DNA from: Desulfovibrionaceae bacterium
Lineage (GTDB): Bacteria > Desulfobacterota > Desulfovibrionia > Desulfovibrionales > Desulfovibrionaceae
Assembly: GCA_015709315.1 (NCBI GenBank)
Contig: JACCQI010000016.1
Location: forward strand, 1-63,483
DNA: 63,483 nt
Direction: 5' to 3'
Part shown: piece by piece, positions 46,041 through 54,579 of the stretch
Numbering within the stretch: position 1 is the stretch's first letter
Layout of the letters: each line of letters starts with the position of its first letter
Translations under genes and position numbers: made by a program
Notes under the pieces: model-generated
What the model saw: only the letters and a program-made list of their open reading frames with translations
What the model was told of the DNA's origin: nothing
Databases searched by the model: none

Positions 46041-46059
46041 TTCGTTCCGTGAAGCGTTG

Positions 46060-47340
46060 TTAATCATTATTCAGGAAATCGGCAACCCGTTTGCACACCG
46101 CTTTCGCGCCGCCCCTGCGGTCCTTGATGTAGGCCCTGGCCCGTGCGGCCACGGCCTTGCGCGGCGCGGGGTCGTCCATGATCGCGGTCAGGGCGTCCAG
46201 GGCGGACCGCCAGTCCCCGGCCTCCATCGCCAGGCCGGAGTCGATGACGTCGCGCCCGACCCAGGCGAAGTTGCTCCAGTGCGGGCCGGTCACGGGCGTC
46301 ACGCCGCAGGTCAGGGGCTCCAGGAAATTCTGTCCGCCGAGCCGGGCCAGGCTGCCGCCCACAAAGGCCGCCTTGGCCAGCCCGTAGGCCGGGAGCAGTT
46401 CGCCGAAAGCGTCCCAGAGCACCACGGCGCCGGGCGCGGCCGGGCCGGTCAGCCGGGACCGCAGGGTCCATTGCACGCCCGCCTTGTCCATGGACTTTTG
46501 CCACAGCTCCAGGTGGTGCATGTGGCGGGGAAACAGGCCGAGCACCACGCCGGGCCTCCGGCGCATCATGCCCGCGGCCATGCGCCGGATCGCGGGCTCC
46601 TCCTCCCGCCGCACCGAGCCGAGGACCACGAAATCCGCGTCCTGCGGGATGAGGTCCTTGAGCGGATTGTCCTTGCGCGGCAAGGGCCTGGAGTCGGCCA
46701 TGCGGTCGAACTTGATGTTGGGCATGACCTGGACGCGGCCGCCGCCGAACAGCGTGCCGAATCGTTGGCCGTCGGTCTCGGAAACGGCCATGACCGCGTC
46801 CGGCGCCAGGGCGCGGAACAGGGAGGGCCAGGCCAGGTATCCGGCCAGGCTCCGGGTGCTCATGCGGCCGTTGGTCAGCAGTATTTTCGTGCCGGCTCGC
46901 CTCAGGGCGCGGAGAAAGCCCGGCCAGAGTTCGGTCTCCAGGATCAAAGCCAGCCGGGGTTGGACCTGCCTGACCATCCGGTCCATGAGGTCCGGCGCGT
47001 CAAGGGGGAAATACCATGGCTGCACGGCCAGCCCCTGTTTCCGACCGTTGATGTCGTCGGCGGCGCGGACCAGGGTCTGGTAGCCTTGGAGGGTGTTGGT
47101 GGTGACCAGCACGCGCAGGGATTCGTCGAGCGGGGACGAAAGGTTCTTGAGCACCTCCCAGGCCAGGTACGCCTCGCCGCCGCTGGCCGCCTGCATCCAG
47201 ACGTGGGCCGGGGCGGGCAAGCCGCCGTCCAGGGTGCGCTGTTCCCAGCCGTCCCGGAGTCGGTTGTTGAGCCTGAGCAGGGGCAGGGCCGCCTTCCAGC
47301 CGAGGCCGTAGACCTTGAGGGCGAGGTCGGCACCGGCCAT
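46060..47340 (-). CDS. waaA: Kdo transferase WaaA/KdtA
   Basis: 426-aa GT30 glycosyltransferase adding Kdo to lipid A at the inner membrane. [15 protein letters not shown] (general-base Glu), [28 protein letters not shown], then the C-terminal domain with [22 protein letters not shown] and [19 protein letters not shown] are family motifs. A hydrophobic anchor is seen at the N-terminus. The ATG immediately follows the ddl stop (TAGATG); GAGGGG in the ddl end serves as its binding site. Confidence 0.95.
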   Translation of the reverse strand: MAGADLALKVYGLGWKAALPLLRLNNRLRDGWEQRTLDGGLPAPAHVWMQAASGGEAYLAWEVLKNLSSPLDESLRVLVTTNTLQGYQTLVRAADDINGRKQGLAVQPWYFPLDAPDLMDRMVRQVQPRLALILETELWPGFLRALRRAGTKILLTNGRMSTRSLAGYLAWPSLFRALAPDAVMAVSETDGQRFGTLFGGGRVQVMPNIKFDRMADSRPLPRKDNPLKDLIPQDADFVVLGSVRREEEPAIRRMAAGMMRRRPGVVLGLFPRHMHHLELWQKSMDKAGVQWTLRSRLTGPAAPGAVVLWDAFGELLPAYGLAKAAFVGGSLARLGGQNFLEPLTCGVTPVTGPHWSNFAWVGRDVIDSGLAMEAGDWRSALDALTAIMDDPAPRKAVAARARAYIKDRRGGAKAVCKRVADFLNND

Positions 47341-48255
47341 CTACGCGCCCCTCGCGGCCAGGCCGAGCCGGATCAGCTCCCCGATGAGTTCGGTGAAGGA
47401 GAAGCCCATCTGCGCGGCGGCCTGGGGCACCAGGCTGGTGGGCGTCATGCCGGGCAGGGTGTTGACCTCCAGCAGGTACGCCTCGCCCGCGTCCGTGACG
47501 ATGAAGTCGCCCCGGCTGTAGCCGCTCAGGCCCAGCGCCTTGTGCGCCGCGAGCATCCCGCCCTGGATGGCCGCCGTCAGGGCATCACTGACCGGGGCGG
47601 GGCAGATTTCCTCGGCTCCGTCGGCCGCGTATTTGTTCTCGTAGTCGAAGAAGTCGGAACCGGCCCGGGGACGGATCATGATCAGCGGCAGGGGGGTGTC
47701 TCCGAGGATGCCGGAGGTCAGCTCCACGCCGGGGATGAACGTTTCCACCAGGGCGGACTGGCACATGGCGAAGACTTTTTCGAGCGCCGCCGGGAAGTCC
47801 TCGGCCTTTTTGACCAGGGACATGCCGAGGCTGGAACCGCCCTTGTCGGGCTTGACGAATACCGGTAGCGGCAGGGCGAGCGGGGTGTCCGGGCCCTGGG
47901 TGGGGGTGACGAGCTGCCAGGCGGGGGTCTTGATGCCCAGGGACTCGAAGACCTCCTTGGCGGCCGCCTTGTTCAGGGTCAGATAGGAGGCGGCCGGGCC
48001 GGACCCCTGGTAGGGACAGCCCGCCTTGTCCAGCACGGCCTGCACGAGGCCGTCCTCGCCGGGCGTGCCGTGGAGGTTGATGAAGGCGAAGTCCGCCCGC
48101 TGCGCGGCCTTCAAGAGGTCCTTGAAGTCGTCGGCCGGGTCGAAAAAGGTGACGTCGTGTCCCAGTTCCTCAAGGGCCGAGTGGATTTTCTCGGCCCCGG
48201 AGAGGGAGACGTCGCGTTCGTCAGACCAGCCGCCCGCTATTAAAATCACATGCAT
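47341..48255 (-). CDS. ddl: D-alanine--D-alanine ligase
   Basis: 304-aa ATP-grasp ligase making D-Ala-D-Ala for peptidoglycan. N-terminal LIAGGWSDERDVSLSGA, ATP-grasp LPVFVKPDKGGSSLGMSLV, and metal-binding EVNTLPGMTPTSLVPQAA are all intact. Its start overlaps the HD-domain gene by 35 nt and its stop touches the waaA ATG, so it is embedded in an envelope operon. Confidence 0.96.
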   Translation of the reverse strand: MHVILIAGGWSDERDVSLSGAEKIHSALEELGHDVTFFDPADDFKDLLKAAQRADFAFINLHGTPGEDGLVQAVLDKAGCPYQGSGPAASYLTLNKAAAKEVFESLGIKTPAWQLVTPTQGPDTPLALPLPVFVKPDKGGSSLGMSLVKKAEDFPAALEKVFAMCQSALVETFIPGVELTSGILGDTPLPLIMIRPRAGSDFFDYENKYAADGAEEICPAPVSDALTAAIQGGMLAAHKALGLSGYSRGDFIVTDAGEAYLLEVNTLPGMTPTSLVPQAAAQMGFSFTELIGELIRLGLAARGA

Positions 48256-48841
48256 TGAGGTCTACCTCGAGGGTGTCGGTAAGGAGTTGTTCCAGGTCAA
48301 GGGCCTGGATTTTGGTGGTCAGGATGCGGTCCTGAAGCCCCATGGGGATGCCGTACCGCTTGATGAGGTCGGTGAAGCGCGTTTCGATGGGCACGACCCG
48401 ATCGTGGTTCACGCGTTTGTCCGCATAGAGCACGGCCAGGGGAATGAAGTATCGAGTCAGGTCCAGCGCGAACGGCCAGTAGACGTGGTGGGTGACGCCC
48501 GTGGCGATGACCGGGTTGCCCGTCAGTTCAACGACCCAGGCCCCGCCGAGCTGGCTGTGGTTGCCGCCGTGCCGGATGCAGTACGTCTTGGCGATGTCGT
48601 GGAGCATGGCCGAGGCGCGGACCGAGGCCACGTGAACGTCCATGCCCAGGGATTCGGCCCGCCGGGCCAGGAAGGTCGCGATATCCGCCACCGTCCGGCT
48701 GTGCCGGGCCACGTTGTCCAGCATGCCGAACCGCTCCCAGTACTCCAGGCAGCGGGCGTCGTCCGGCACGGGCAGCCCGGAATCGGGCAAGGCCCCCGGC
48801 GGGGAGGGAAGCGGCGCGGCTTGGGATTCTCGTGCGGTCAT
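48221..48841 (-). CDS. HD-domain phosphohydrolase-like protein
   Basis: About 206 aa (233 nt-longer frame from ATG 48892 would give 223 aa; neither start has a clear ribosome binding site). HD motif: His in NVARHSRTVADIATFLA, the HD pair in ASAMLHDIAKTYCIRHG, further His in GVTHHVYWPF and Asp in VLYADKRV. Metal-dependent phosphohydrolase activity on a nucleotide or similar is likely but the substrate is unknown. Its 3' end overlaps ddl by 35 nt in a different frame, so it is the first gene of the ddl-waaA-kdsB-carA operon. Confidence 0.83.
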   Translation of the reverse strand: MTARESQAAPLPSPPGALPDSGLPVPDDARCLEYWERFGMLDNVARHSRTVADIATFLARRAESLGMDVHVASVRASAMLHDIAKTYCIRHGGNHSQLGGAWVVELTGNPVIATGVTHHVYWPFALDLTRYFIPLAVLYADKRVNHDRVVPIETRFTDLIKRYGIPMGLQDRILTTKIQALDLEQLLTDTLEVDLNACDFNSGRLV

Positions 48842-49057
48842 GGCGTGCGTTCGCGGGGGCGGCCCAGGGCCGAGGTTGGCCGGGCGCTCCATTGCGCCCG
48901 ACCGCTTTTACCTACCAGTCCGGCGGGGAAAAATAAAGCGGGAGACAGACTTATTTCCGGCATCACGGACCGGACTTGGCCCATAATTGGCGCGGCTTCT
49001 CGTATTTCCCCCATGGCTGTGCCATGAAAAGCCCTGACCGTTTGGGAGGGCGTCGGC

Positions 49058-49339
49058 ATGAAGATAATGGAGCTTGTGTTCCTGTTGTCGTTTTTCGCCA
49101 TGGCGGCCATCACCTTCCGGCTGTGGCGGCTGTCTCGCGAACAGCCCGCGCCGGGCCTGGGCTGGTGGGCTTGCGGCGGCTGCGGCATCGGCCTGACCGC
49201 GCTCATGGTCCTGATCGGCCCCCTTGCGGGCCGGTGGGTGCTGACCGTGGCCATGCTTCCCGTCCTCCTCGTCGCCCTGGGCATGCTCGAATTTCTGGCC
49301 CGGAATCGCGACGCTCTGCATGATGAAAATGATGAATGA
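49058..49339 (+). CDS. Small membrane protein, function unknown
   Basis: 93 aa, with two or three hydrophobic segments (ELVFLLSFFAMAAITF, GIGLTALMVLIGPLAG, VLTVAMLPVLLVALGML) and an acidic C-terminus. The segment GWWACGGCGIGL has a CxxC pair. GGGAGGG precedes the ATG. I do not recognise the family. It lies upstream of hypDE in the same direction with a possible weak terminator between them. Confidence 0.6.
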   Translation: MKIMELVFLLSFFAMAAITFRLWRLSREQPAPGLGWWACGGCGIGLTALMVLIGPLAGRWVLTVAMLPVLLVALGMLEFLARNRDALHDENDE

Positions 49340-49371
49340 TCTCCGGCCGCAGGGGAGCCGACGCCCTTTTC

Positions 49372-49401
49372 CGCGCCGTCCGACCAGGCGCGCGGGTTTT
49401 T
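49372..49401 (+). terminator. Possible terminator upstream of hypD
   Basis: Stem CGCGCC / GGCGCG with a 9-nt loop, then CGGG and TTTTT. Confidence 0.4.
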
Positions 49402-49485
49402 CATTTGCCCCCACCTTTCAGAAGGTATATGACTGTCGCTAACCTGATCGTTTTCGACCCACCATTTTTACAAAGGACTCGAGAT

Positions 49486-50580
49486 TTGAGCTTTGAATTA
49501 TTGGAAAAATTCCGCGACCCGGAATTGTGTCGCAAGCTGCTGGACAAGATGGAGCGGGAACTCGACGGCGAACTGCGGTTCATGGAGGTCTGCGGGACGC
49601 ATACCGTGGCCATTTTCCAAAGCGGGCTGCGCTCGCTCCTGCCCGAAGGCATCACCCATCTGAGCGGTCCCGGGTGCCCGGTCTGCGTGACCCATGAGTC
49701 CGAGGTCAACGCCTTCCTTGACCTGGCGGGCAACGAGCGGGTGATTATGGCCACCTTCGGGGACCTCATGCGGGTGCCGGGCGAAGACCGGCGCAACCTC
49801 AAGAAGGCCCAGGCCGACGGCGCGCGCGTCAAGGTCGTGTATTCGCCGTTCGACACCCTCAAGCTGGCCAAGGAGAATCCCGGCGATCTGGTGGTCTTTA
49901 TCGGCGTGGGCTTCGAGACCACGGCCCCGACCATCGCCGCGACCATGAAGATGGCGCGCCGGCAGGGGATCGACAACCTGCGCGTGCTCTGCTTCCACAA
50001 GACCGTGCCCACGGCGCTCGACGCGCTGCTGGCCGATCAGGCCATCAAGCTGGACGGGTTCATCCTGCCGGGCCATGTCTCCGCCATCATCGGCGTGGAA
50101 CCCTATCGGTTCATCGCCGGGAAATACAACAAATCCGCCGTGGTCACCGGGTTCGAGCCGCTGGACATCCTCCAGTCGCTCAGCCAGATGATCGACTGGC
50201 GCAACAAGGGCGAGGCGCATGTGGACAACAACTACACGCGCATCGTGGGCGAGAACGGCAATCCCAAGGCCATGGAGATCATGTACGAGGTGTTCGAGCC
50301 TTGCGACGCCCTGTGGCGCGGCCTCGGGCTCATCCCCGGCTCCGGGCTTGAAATCCGGCCCGAGTGGGAACAGTTCGACGCCAAGAAGGAATTCGGCATC
50401 GTCATCAAGGACGGCCCGGCGCTCAAAGGGTGCAAGTGCGGGGATATCCTCAAGGGCATCAAGCAGCCGGATCAGTGTCCGCTGTTCGGCAAGGCATGCA
50501 CCCCGGCCAATCCCGTGGGTCCGTGCATGGTCTCCACCGAGGGTTCCTGCGCGGCCTACTATAAATACAAGCTCGACTAG
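49486..50580 (+). CDS. hypD: Hydrogenase maturation protein HypD
   Basis: 364-aa Fe-S scaffold on which the Fe(CN)2CO unit of [NiFe] hydrogenases is built with HypC. Essential motifs: EVCGTHTVAIFQSGL, LSGPGCPVCVTHESE, GVGFETTAPTIA and the C-terminal cluster Cys (GCKCGDILKG, CPLFGKACTP, GPCMVSTEGSC). I chose TTG 49486, which has AAGGA at 7 nt and gives SFELLEKFRDPELCRKLL like other HypD starts; ATG 49429 is an in-frame alternative. hypE follows 33 nt downstream. Confidence 0.94.
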   Translation: MSFELLEKFRDPELCRKLLDKMERELDGELRFMEVCGTHTVAIFQSGLRSLLPEGITHLSGPGCPVCVTHESEVNAFLDLAGNERVIMATFGDLMRVPGEDRRNLKKAQADGARVKVVYSPFDTLKLAKENPGDLVVFIGVGFETTAPTIAATMKMARRQGIDNLRVLCFHKTVPTALDALLADQAIKLDGFILPGHVSAIIGVEPYRFIAGKYNKSAVVTGFEPLDILQSLSQMIDWRNKGEAHVDNNYTRIVGENGNPKAMEIMYEVFEPCDALWRGLGLIPGSGLEIRPEWEQFDAKKEFGIVIKDGPALKGCKCGDILKGIKQPDQCPLFGKACTPANPVGPCMVSTEGSCAAYYKYKLD

Positions 50581-50613
50581 CCTCGGCTGTCGATTACAAT
50601 CAAGTGGATTAGA

Positions 50614-51618
50614 ATGTCTGAAAAAGTGCTCCTCGACTACGGCAGCGGCGGGCGCGCCTCACAGCGCCTCATCTCCAAGCTCTTTCTCGGAAACCTGGGC
50701 AACGACGAACTGAATCGCCTGAACGACGCGGCCGAGCTGTCCGTGTCCGGCCGGGTGGCCATGTCCACGGACTCCTTTACCGTGGACCCGATCTTCTTTC
50801 CGGGCGGCAACATCGGCTCGCTGGCCGTCCACGGCACGGTCAACGACGTGGCCATGATGGGTGCCGTGCCCCGGTATATGACCTGCGGCTACATCATCGA
50901 GGAAGGGCTGCCCATGGCCGACCTGGAGATCATCGTCAAGTCCATGGCCGAGGCCGTGGAGCACGCGGGCGTGCAGATCGTGTCCGGCGACACCAAGGTG
51001 GTGCCCAAGGGCGCGGTGGACAAGATCTTCATCAACACCACGGGCATCGGCGACATCATCGTGGACCCCGCGCCCAGCGGCGACGCGGCCCGGCCCGGCG
51101 ACGCGGTGCTCATCTCCGGCACCATCGGCGACCACGGGCTGACCATTCTGGGCACCCGCGAGGGGCTGGACTTCGAGGCCGACGTCAAGTCCGACTCGGC
51201 CGCCCTCAACCACCTGCTGGTCCGCCTGGTGCGCGAATTGCCCGAGGTCCACGTGTTGCGCGACCCCACCCGGGGCGGTCTGGCCACCACGCTTAATGAA
51301 ATCACAACAAGCTCGAATGTCTGCTGCGAGCTGAATGAAACCAGCCTGCCCATTCGGCCCGAGGTTCAGGGCGGCTGCTCCATCCTCGGCCTGGACCCGC
51401 TGTACCTCGCCAACGAGGGCAAGTTCATCTGCATCCTGCCCGAGGCGCAAGCGGAAAAGGCGCTTGAGATCATGCGTTCCGACCCGTTGGGCGGCGACGC
51501 CTGCCGCATCGGAACCATGACCGACGCCAACCCCGGCAAGGTGGTGCTCGTCACCCAGCTCGGCGGCAAGCGTTTGCTCGGCATGCTCGAAGGCGAGCAG
51601 TTGCCGCGAATCTGCTAG
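50614..51618 (+). CDS. hypE: Hydrogenase maturation protein HypE
   Basis: 334-aa PurM-like enzyme that dehydrates the carbamoyl group placed by HypF on its C-terminal Cys to a thiocyanate, the source of the CN ligands. N-terminus LLDYGSGGRASQRLI, STDSFTVDPIFFPGGNIG, ATP site DPTRGGLATTLNEI, and the required terminal PRIC. It follows hypD; hypF, hypC, hypA and hypB are not in the window. Confidence 0.96.
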   Translation: MSEKVLLDYGSGGRASQRLISKLFLGNLGNDELNRLNDAAELSVSGRVAMSTDSFTVDPIFFPGGNIGSLAVHGTVNDVAMMGAVPRYMTCGYIIEEGLPMADLEIIVKSMAEAVEHAGVQIVSGDTKVVPKGAVDKIFINTTGIGDIIVDPAPSGDAARPGDAVLISGTIGDHGLTILGTREGLDFEADVKSDSAALNHLLVRLVRELPEVHVLRDPTRGGLATTLNEITTSSNVCCELNETSLPIRPEVQGGCSILGLDPLYLANEGKFICILPEAQAEKALEIMRSDPLGGDACRIGTMTDANPGKVVLVTQLGGKRLLGMLEGEQLPRIC

Positions 51619-51664
51619 CGCCGGCTTCCGACGGCTCACGCTCGAAAGTTTCGGTGCGTGCGAT

Positions 51665-51699
51665 TAAAAAGGCCCCCGAACCATGGCTCGGGGGCCTTT
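51665..51699 (-). terminator. Terminator after cheV (acts on minus strand)
   Basis: 12-bp stem AAAGGCCCCCGA / TCGGGGGCCTTT with an 8-nt loop; on the minus strand it ends in TTTTT. It may also weakly end hypE transcripts. Confidence 0.85.
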
Positions 51700-51719
51700 C
51701 GCTTGCGGTGTGCGGCCTT

Positions 51720-52727
51720 CTAGTCGCGTTCCCGCCCCTCGATCAGGGCGGCGGCCCGTTGGGCGAGGTAGGTGATCTCGGGCTTGGATATCTGATCGTC
51801 CGCGCCCACGGATTTGCCCCGGTGGCGGAGCTTTTCCGTGATCAGCGAGGAGAAGAGGATGACCGGCAGCTCCCTGAGCACGGGGTCCTCCTTGATGCGC
51901 TTGCACAGGTGGTGGCCGTCCATCATGGGCATCTCGATGTCCGAGACCACGACCTGGACGAAATCGGTGATGGGCCGGTTGTCGGCGGTGGCCCGGTCCT
52001 TGAGTTCCAGCAGCCGGTCCCAGCATTCCCGGCCGTTGTTGGTCTTTTCCACGCGGAAACCGGCCTGACCGAGCATGTCGCGGATCATCTCGCGGATGAG
52101 CGGCGAGTCGTCGGAGATAAGGGCCTTGTACCCGGTGGTGGTGTCGAAAGCCGTGTTGTGGTCGAACTGCAGCTGCATGTCCGGGTTGAGTTCGGACACG
52201 ATGCGTTCCAGGTCGAGAATGAAGACGATGCGGTCGTCGAACTTGACCACGCCGGTGATGGAGTCAGAGGACAGGGCGGACACGTACTTGTTGGGCGCTT
52301 CCACGTCCTCCCAGGAAATGCGGTGGATGCGGGTCACGCCGGACACCATGAAGGCGGAAGTGACCTGGTTGAATTCGGTGACGATGACCTTGGGCGGCTC
52401 GTTTTCCACGCGCTTCTTCCTGAGCCATTTGCAGAGGTCGAGCAGGGGGATGATCCGCGAGCGCAGGTTGAAGGCGCCCAGCACGGACTCGTGGGAAACC
52501 TCCGGCATCTCGGTGACGTCCGGCATGCGTATGATTTCGAGCACCTTGGCGACGTTGACGCCGTAATATCCCTTGCGGCTGGGCTTCAGGCCTTCGGCCT
52601 GCTTCTGGTCTTCCTCGTTTACCTCGGCGTCGTCGTTTTTCTTGGGTTCCTCTTCAAGGTAGAATTCGACGATTTCAAGTTCGTTGGTTCCGGCTTCGAG
52701 GAGGATGTCTTTGGATTGCTGTGCCAT
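51720..52727 (-). CDS. CheV-like chemotaxis coupling protein (CheW + receiver)
   Basis: 335 aa. The N-terminal CheW-like domain (~15-190; GVNVAKVLEIIRMPDVTEMPE, LRSRIIPLLDLCKWL, VVKFDDRIVFILDLERI) contains an acidic Lys/Glu-rich insertion at ~25-45. The C-terminal receiver (~205-335) has YKALISDDSPLIREMI, the acceptor Asp in VVVSDIEMPMMDG and a Lys in the final strand region. CheV proteins couple chemoreceptors to CheA and adapt by phosphorylation. ATG 52727 follows AAGGA; an in-frame ATG at 52763 is possible. Monocistronic, ended by a strong terminator. Confidence 0.9.
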   Translation of the reverse strand: MAQQSKDILLEAGTNELEIVEFYLEEEPKKNDDAEVNEEDQKQAEGLKPSRKGYYGVNVAKVLEIIRMPDVTEMPEVSHESVLGAFNLRSRIIPLLDLCKWLRKKRVENEPPKVIVTEFNQVTSAFMVSGVTRIHRISWEDVEAPNKYVSALSSDSITGVVKFDDRIVFILDLERIVSELNPDMQLQFDHNTAFDTTTGYKALISDDSPLIREMIRDMLGQAGFRVEKTNNGRECWDRLLELKDRATADNRPITDFVQVVVSDIEMPMMDGHHLCKRIKEDPVLRELPVILFSSLITEKLRHRGKSVGADDQISKPEITYLAQRAAALIEGRERD

Positions 52728-52789
52728 GGAGTTACCGCTTCCTTCTTCATGGGTGCGAAACATTCGAGGTTATTACGACTTACTAAACG

Positions 52790-53809
52790 CTATTGGCAAA
52801 CATCGTCAACAGCGGCGGGGGCGGGCAGCCCGTCCGCCGGTTCCATTTCGCTGATGACGGCCGCGGCCTTTTCAAGGTCCTCCCAGCTCCGGCATGCCAG
52901 CAGTGATCCGCGCAGGGCGCGTATGCCCTTGAGTCCCTTGGCGTAGCGCGGGATGATGGAACGGATTTTCCTGAAAGATCGGTCATCTCCCTCATATTCT
53001 TTAGTCAGCCGGATGTGCTCCCGGACGATTGCGGCCAGGTGCGCGCCGTCCGGCGGCGGGAGTTCCTCGCCCCGGCGCAGGGCCGTGTATCGCGCGAAAA
53101 TGGACGGGTCGTAGAGCGCGCCCCGGGCGAACATGACCGCGTCCACGCCGGTCTGCTCCGCGCAGCGCACGCCGTCGGCGGCCGTGAACAAATCCCCGGA
53201 GGCTATGACCGGGATGGATACGGCCTTCTTGAGCAGGGCGAGCTTGGCCCAGTCGGCCCTGCCCGCGAATAGCTGCCTGCCGTAGCGGGGGTGCAGGGTG
53301 ACCCAGTCCGCGCCCGCGTCCTCGAGCCGTCTTGCCAGGTCGAGATAGGTGTCGTCGCCCTTGTCGTACCCGAGCCGGAACTTGACGCCCACGCGCCCGC
53401 CCTTGGGGTGCAGGGCCGCCTTTTCGACCATGATGGAGGCGATGCGGACCAGCTTGTCGGGATCCTCCATGAGCCTGGCTCCGGAACCGGATTTGACGAC
53501 CTTGCGTACCGGGCACCCGGCGTTGAGGTCGAAATTGCGAAAGTCCAGGCCCACGAGCTTGTCCATGACCGGCCCGAAGAAGTCTGGTTCCGCCCCGAAG
53601 AGCTGGAGCACCATGGGATCGTCCTCCGGGCAGGTGGCGATCAGACGCCTGGTGCCGGAATTCTTGTAGGCCAGCCCCTTGACCGAGACCATCTCCGAGC
53701 AGCACGCGCCGCAGCCGTGCCGTTTGGCCAGCAGGCGAAAGGGGAGATCCGAGTAGCCCGCCAGCGGGGCGAGCCACGGGGAATCGGGATGAATGGTGAA
53801 GTCGCTCAT
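52790..53809 (-). CDS. tRNA-dihydrouridine synthase
   Basis: 339-aa FMN enzyme reducing uridines in tRNA. LAPLAGYSDLPFRLLAKRHGCGACCSEM (start), LQLFGAEPDFF, FDLNAGCPVRKVVKSGSGARLM with the catalytic Cys, VGVKFRLGYDKGD, TLHPRYGRQLFAG and VIASGDLFTA match the Dus family (DusB-like). ATG 53809 starts the family region; the open frame beyond it runs through the tRNA genes and is not coding. It diverges from the tRNA-tuf cluster. Confidence 0.93.
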   Translation of the reverse strand: MSDFTIHPDSPWLAPLAGYSDLPFRLLAKRHGCGACCSEMVSVKGLAYKNSGTRRLIATCPEDDPMVLQLFGAEPDFFGPVMDKLVGLDFRNFDLNAGCPVRKVVKSGSGARLMEDPDKLVRIASIMVEKAALHPKGGRVGVKFRLGYDKGDDTYLDLARRLEDAGADWVTLHPRYGRQLFAGRADWAKLALLKKAVSIPVIASGDLFTAADGVRCAEQTGVDAVMFARGALYDPSIFARYTALRRGEELPPPDGAHLAAIVREHIRLTKEYEGDDRSFRKIRSIIPRYAKGLKGIRALRGSLLACRSWEDLEKAAAVISEMEPADGLPAPAAVDDVCQ

Positions 53810-53946
53810 GTTGGGAAGCTCATACGGGTTGTCCACCGGGGAGTCAAAGGAAAAGCCCTGGCACGGGCGTTGGGCGGACGGGCGGAAACGGGTCGGCGGG
53901 TCCGTGCGGCAAAGGGGAATATTTCGAAAAAAATACTGTTTCAGGC

Positions 53947-53975
53947 TTGACAAAACGGGGCAATTAAACTTAGAC
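53947..53975 (+). promoter_or_regulatory. Upstream promoter candidate of tRNA-tuf cluster
   Basis: TTGACA (53947-53952), 17-nt spacer, TTAGAC (53970-53975). Two small hairpins (GTCTTC/GAAGAC and CTTCC/GGAAG) follow before tRNA-Thr. Confidence 0.5.
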
Positions 53976-54037
53976 CACCCCGTCTTCGAGCGGAAGACTT
54001 CCTCCCTTCGGGGAAGGATTAAAGAATCTTTTAGCTC

Positions 54038-54066
54038 TTGATTTTTGACATTGCGGCGTATATAGA
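54038..54066 (+). promoter_or_regulatory. Proximal promoter candidate of tRNA-Thr
   Basis: TTGATT (54038-54043), 17-nt spacer, TATAGA (54061-54066), ending 15 nt before the tRNA-Thr 5' end. Confidence 0.5.
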
Positions 54067-54081
54067 CTTCGTTCCCGACGA

Positions 54082-54157
54082 GCTGGCGTAGCTCAATTGG
54101 TAGAGCAGCTGATTTGTAATCAGCCGGTTGCGGGTTCAAGTCCCATCGCCAGCTCCA
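54082..54157 (+). tRNA. tRNA-Thr (anticodon TGT)
   Basis: Cloverleaf with acceptor GCTGGCG / CGCCAGC, D-loop, anticodon loop TTTGTAA, T-arm GGTTCAAGTCC and encoded CCA. 76 nt. Confidence 0.97.
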
Positions 54158-54167
54158 TAAGTAACAT

Positions 54168-54253
54168 GGTGGGGTTCCCGAGTGGCCAAAGGGAACAGAC
54201 TGTAAATCTGTCGGCATACGCCTTCGGAGGTTCAAATCCTCCCCCCACCACCA
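54168..54253 (+). tRNA. tRNA-Tyr (anticodon GTA)
   Basis: Class II tRNA of 86 nt with acceptor GGTGGGG / CCCCACC, anticodon loop CTGTAAA, a long variable arm, T-loop GTTCAAATC and encoded CCA. Confidence 0.97.
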
Positions 54254-54317
54254 TATTTTTCGGGTCACGCTGTAGGAGGCGGGTTGAAAGAGACCGCTGA
54301 TGGACTACAGAGAGTGA

Positions 54318-54394
54318 GCGGGAATAGCTCAATTGGCTAGAGCATCAGCCTTCCAAGCTGAGGGTTGCGGGTTCGAGTCCCGTTTCCCGCTCCA
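54318..54394 (+). tRNA. tRNA-Gly (anticodon TCC)
   Basis: Acceptor GCGGGAA / TTCCCGC, anticodon loop CTTCCAA, T-loop GTTCGAGTC, encoded CCA. 77 nt. Confidence 0.97.
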
Positions 54395-54511
54395 TCAAGC
54401 CATCTCTCCATCCATCTCCTCTATTAATATGTGGCGTACCAACCGGGCCACGGCCCGGCGGGCGGGTCGTCGGCAAGAGCCGGACGGACGCATTATCGGT
54501 TTTGTTTGTTA

Positions 54512-54542
54512 TTGACTGGGTAACAATTATTTAGCGTATAGA
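54512..54542 (+). promoter_or_regulatory. Candidate tuf promoter
   Basis: TTGACT (54512-54517) and TATAGA (54537-54542) with a 19-nt spacer, in the AT-rich gap between tRNA-Gly and tuf. The spacer is longer than ideal. Confidence 0.4.
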
Positions 54543-54579
54543 AACCTACACAACTTTATTGATTTAGGGGGTTATTGAA

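Noticed and set aside
54120-54332. Short frames across the tRNA genes, and the long extension of the dus gene
   Set aside because: They read through three well-formed tRNAs; the dus start at 53809 matches its family.
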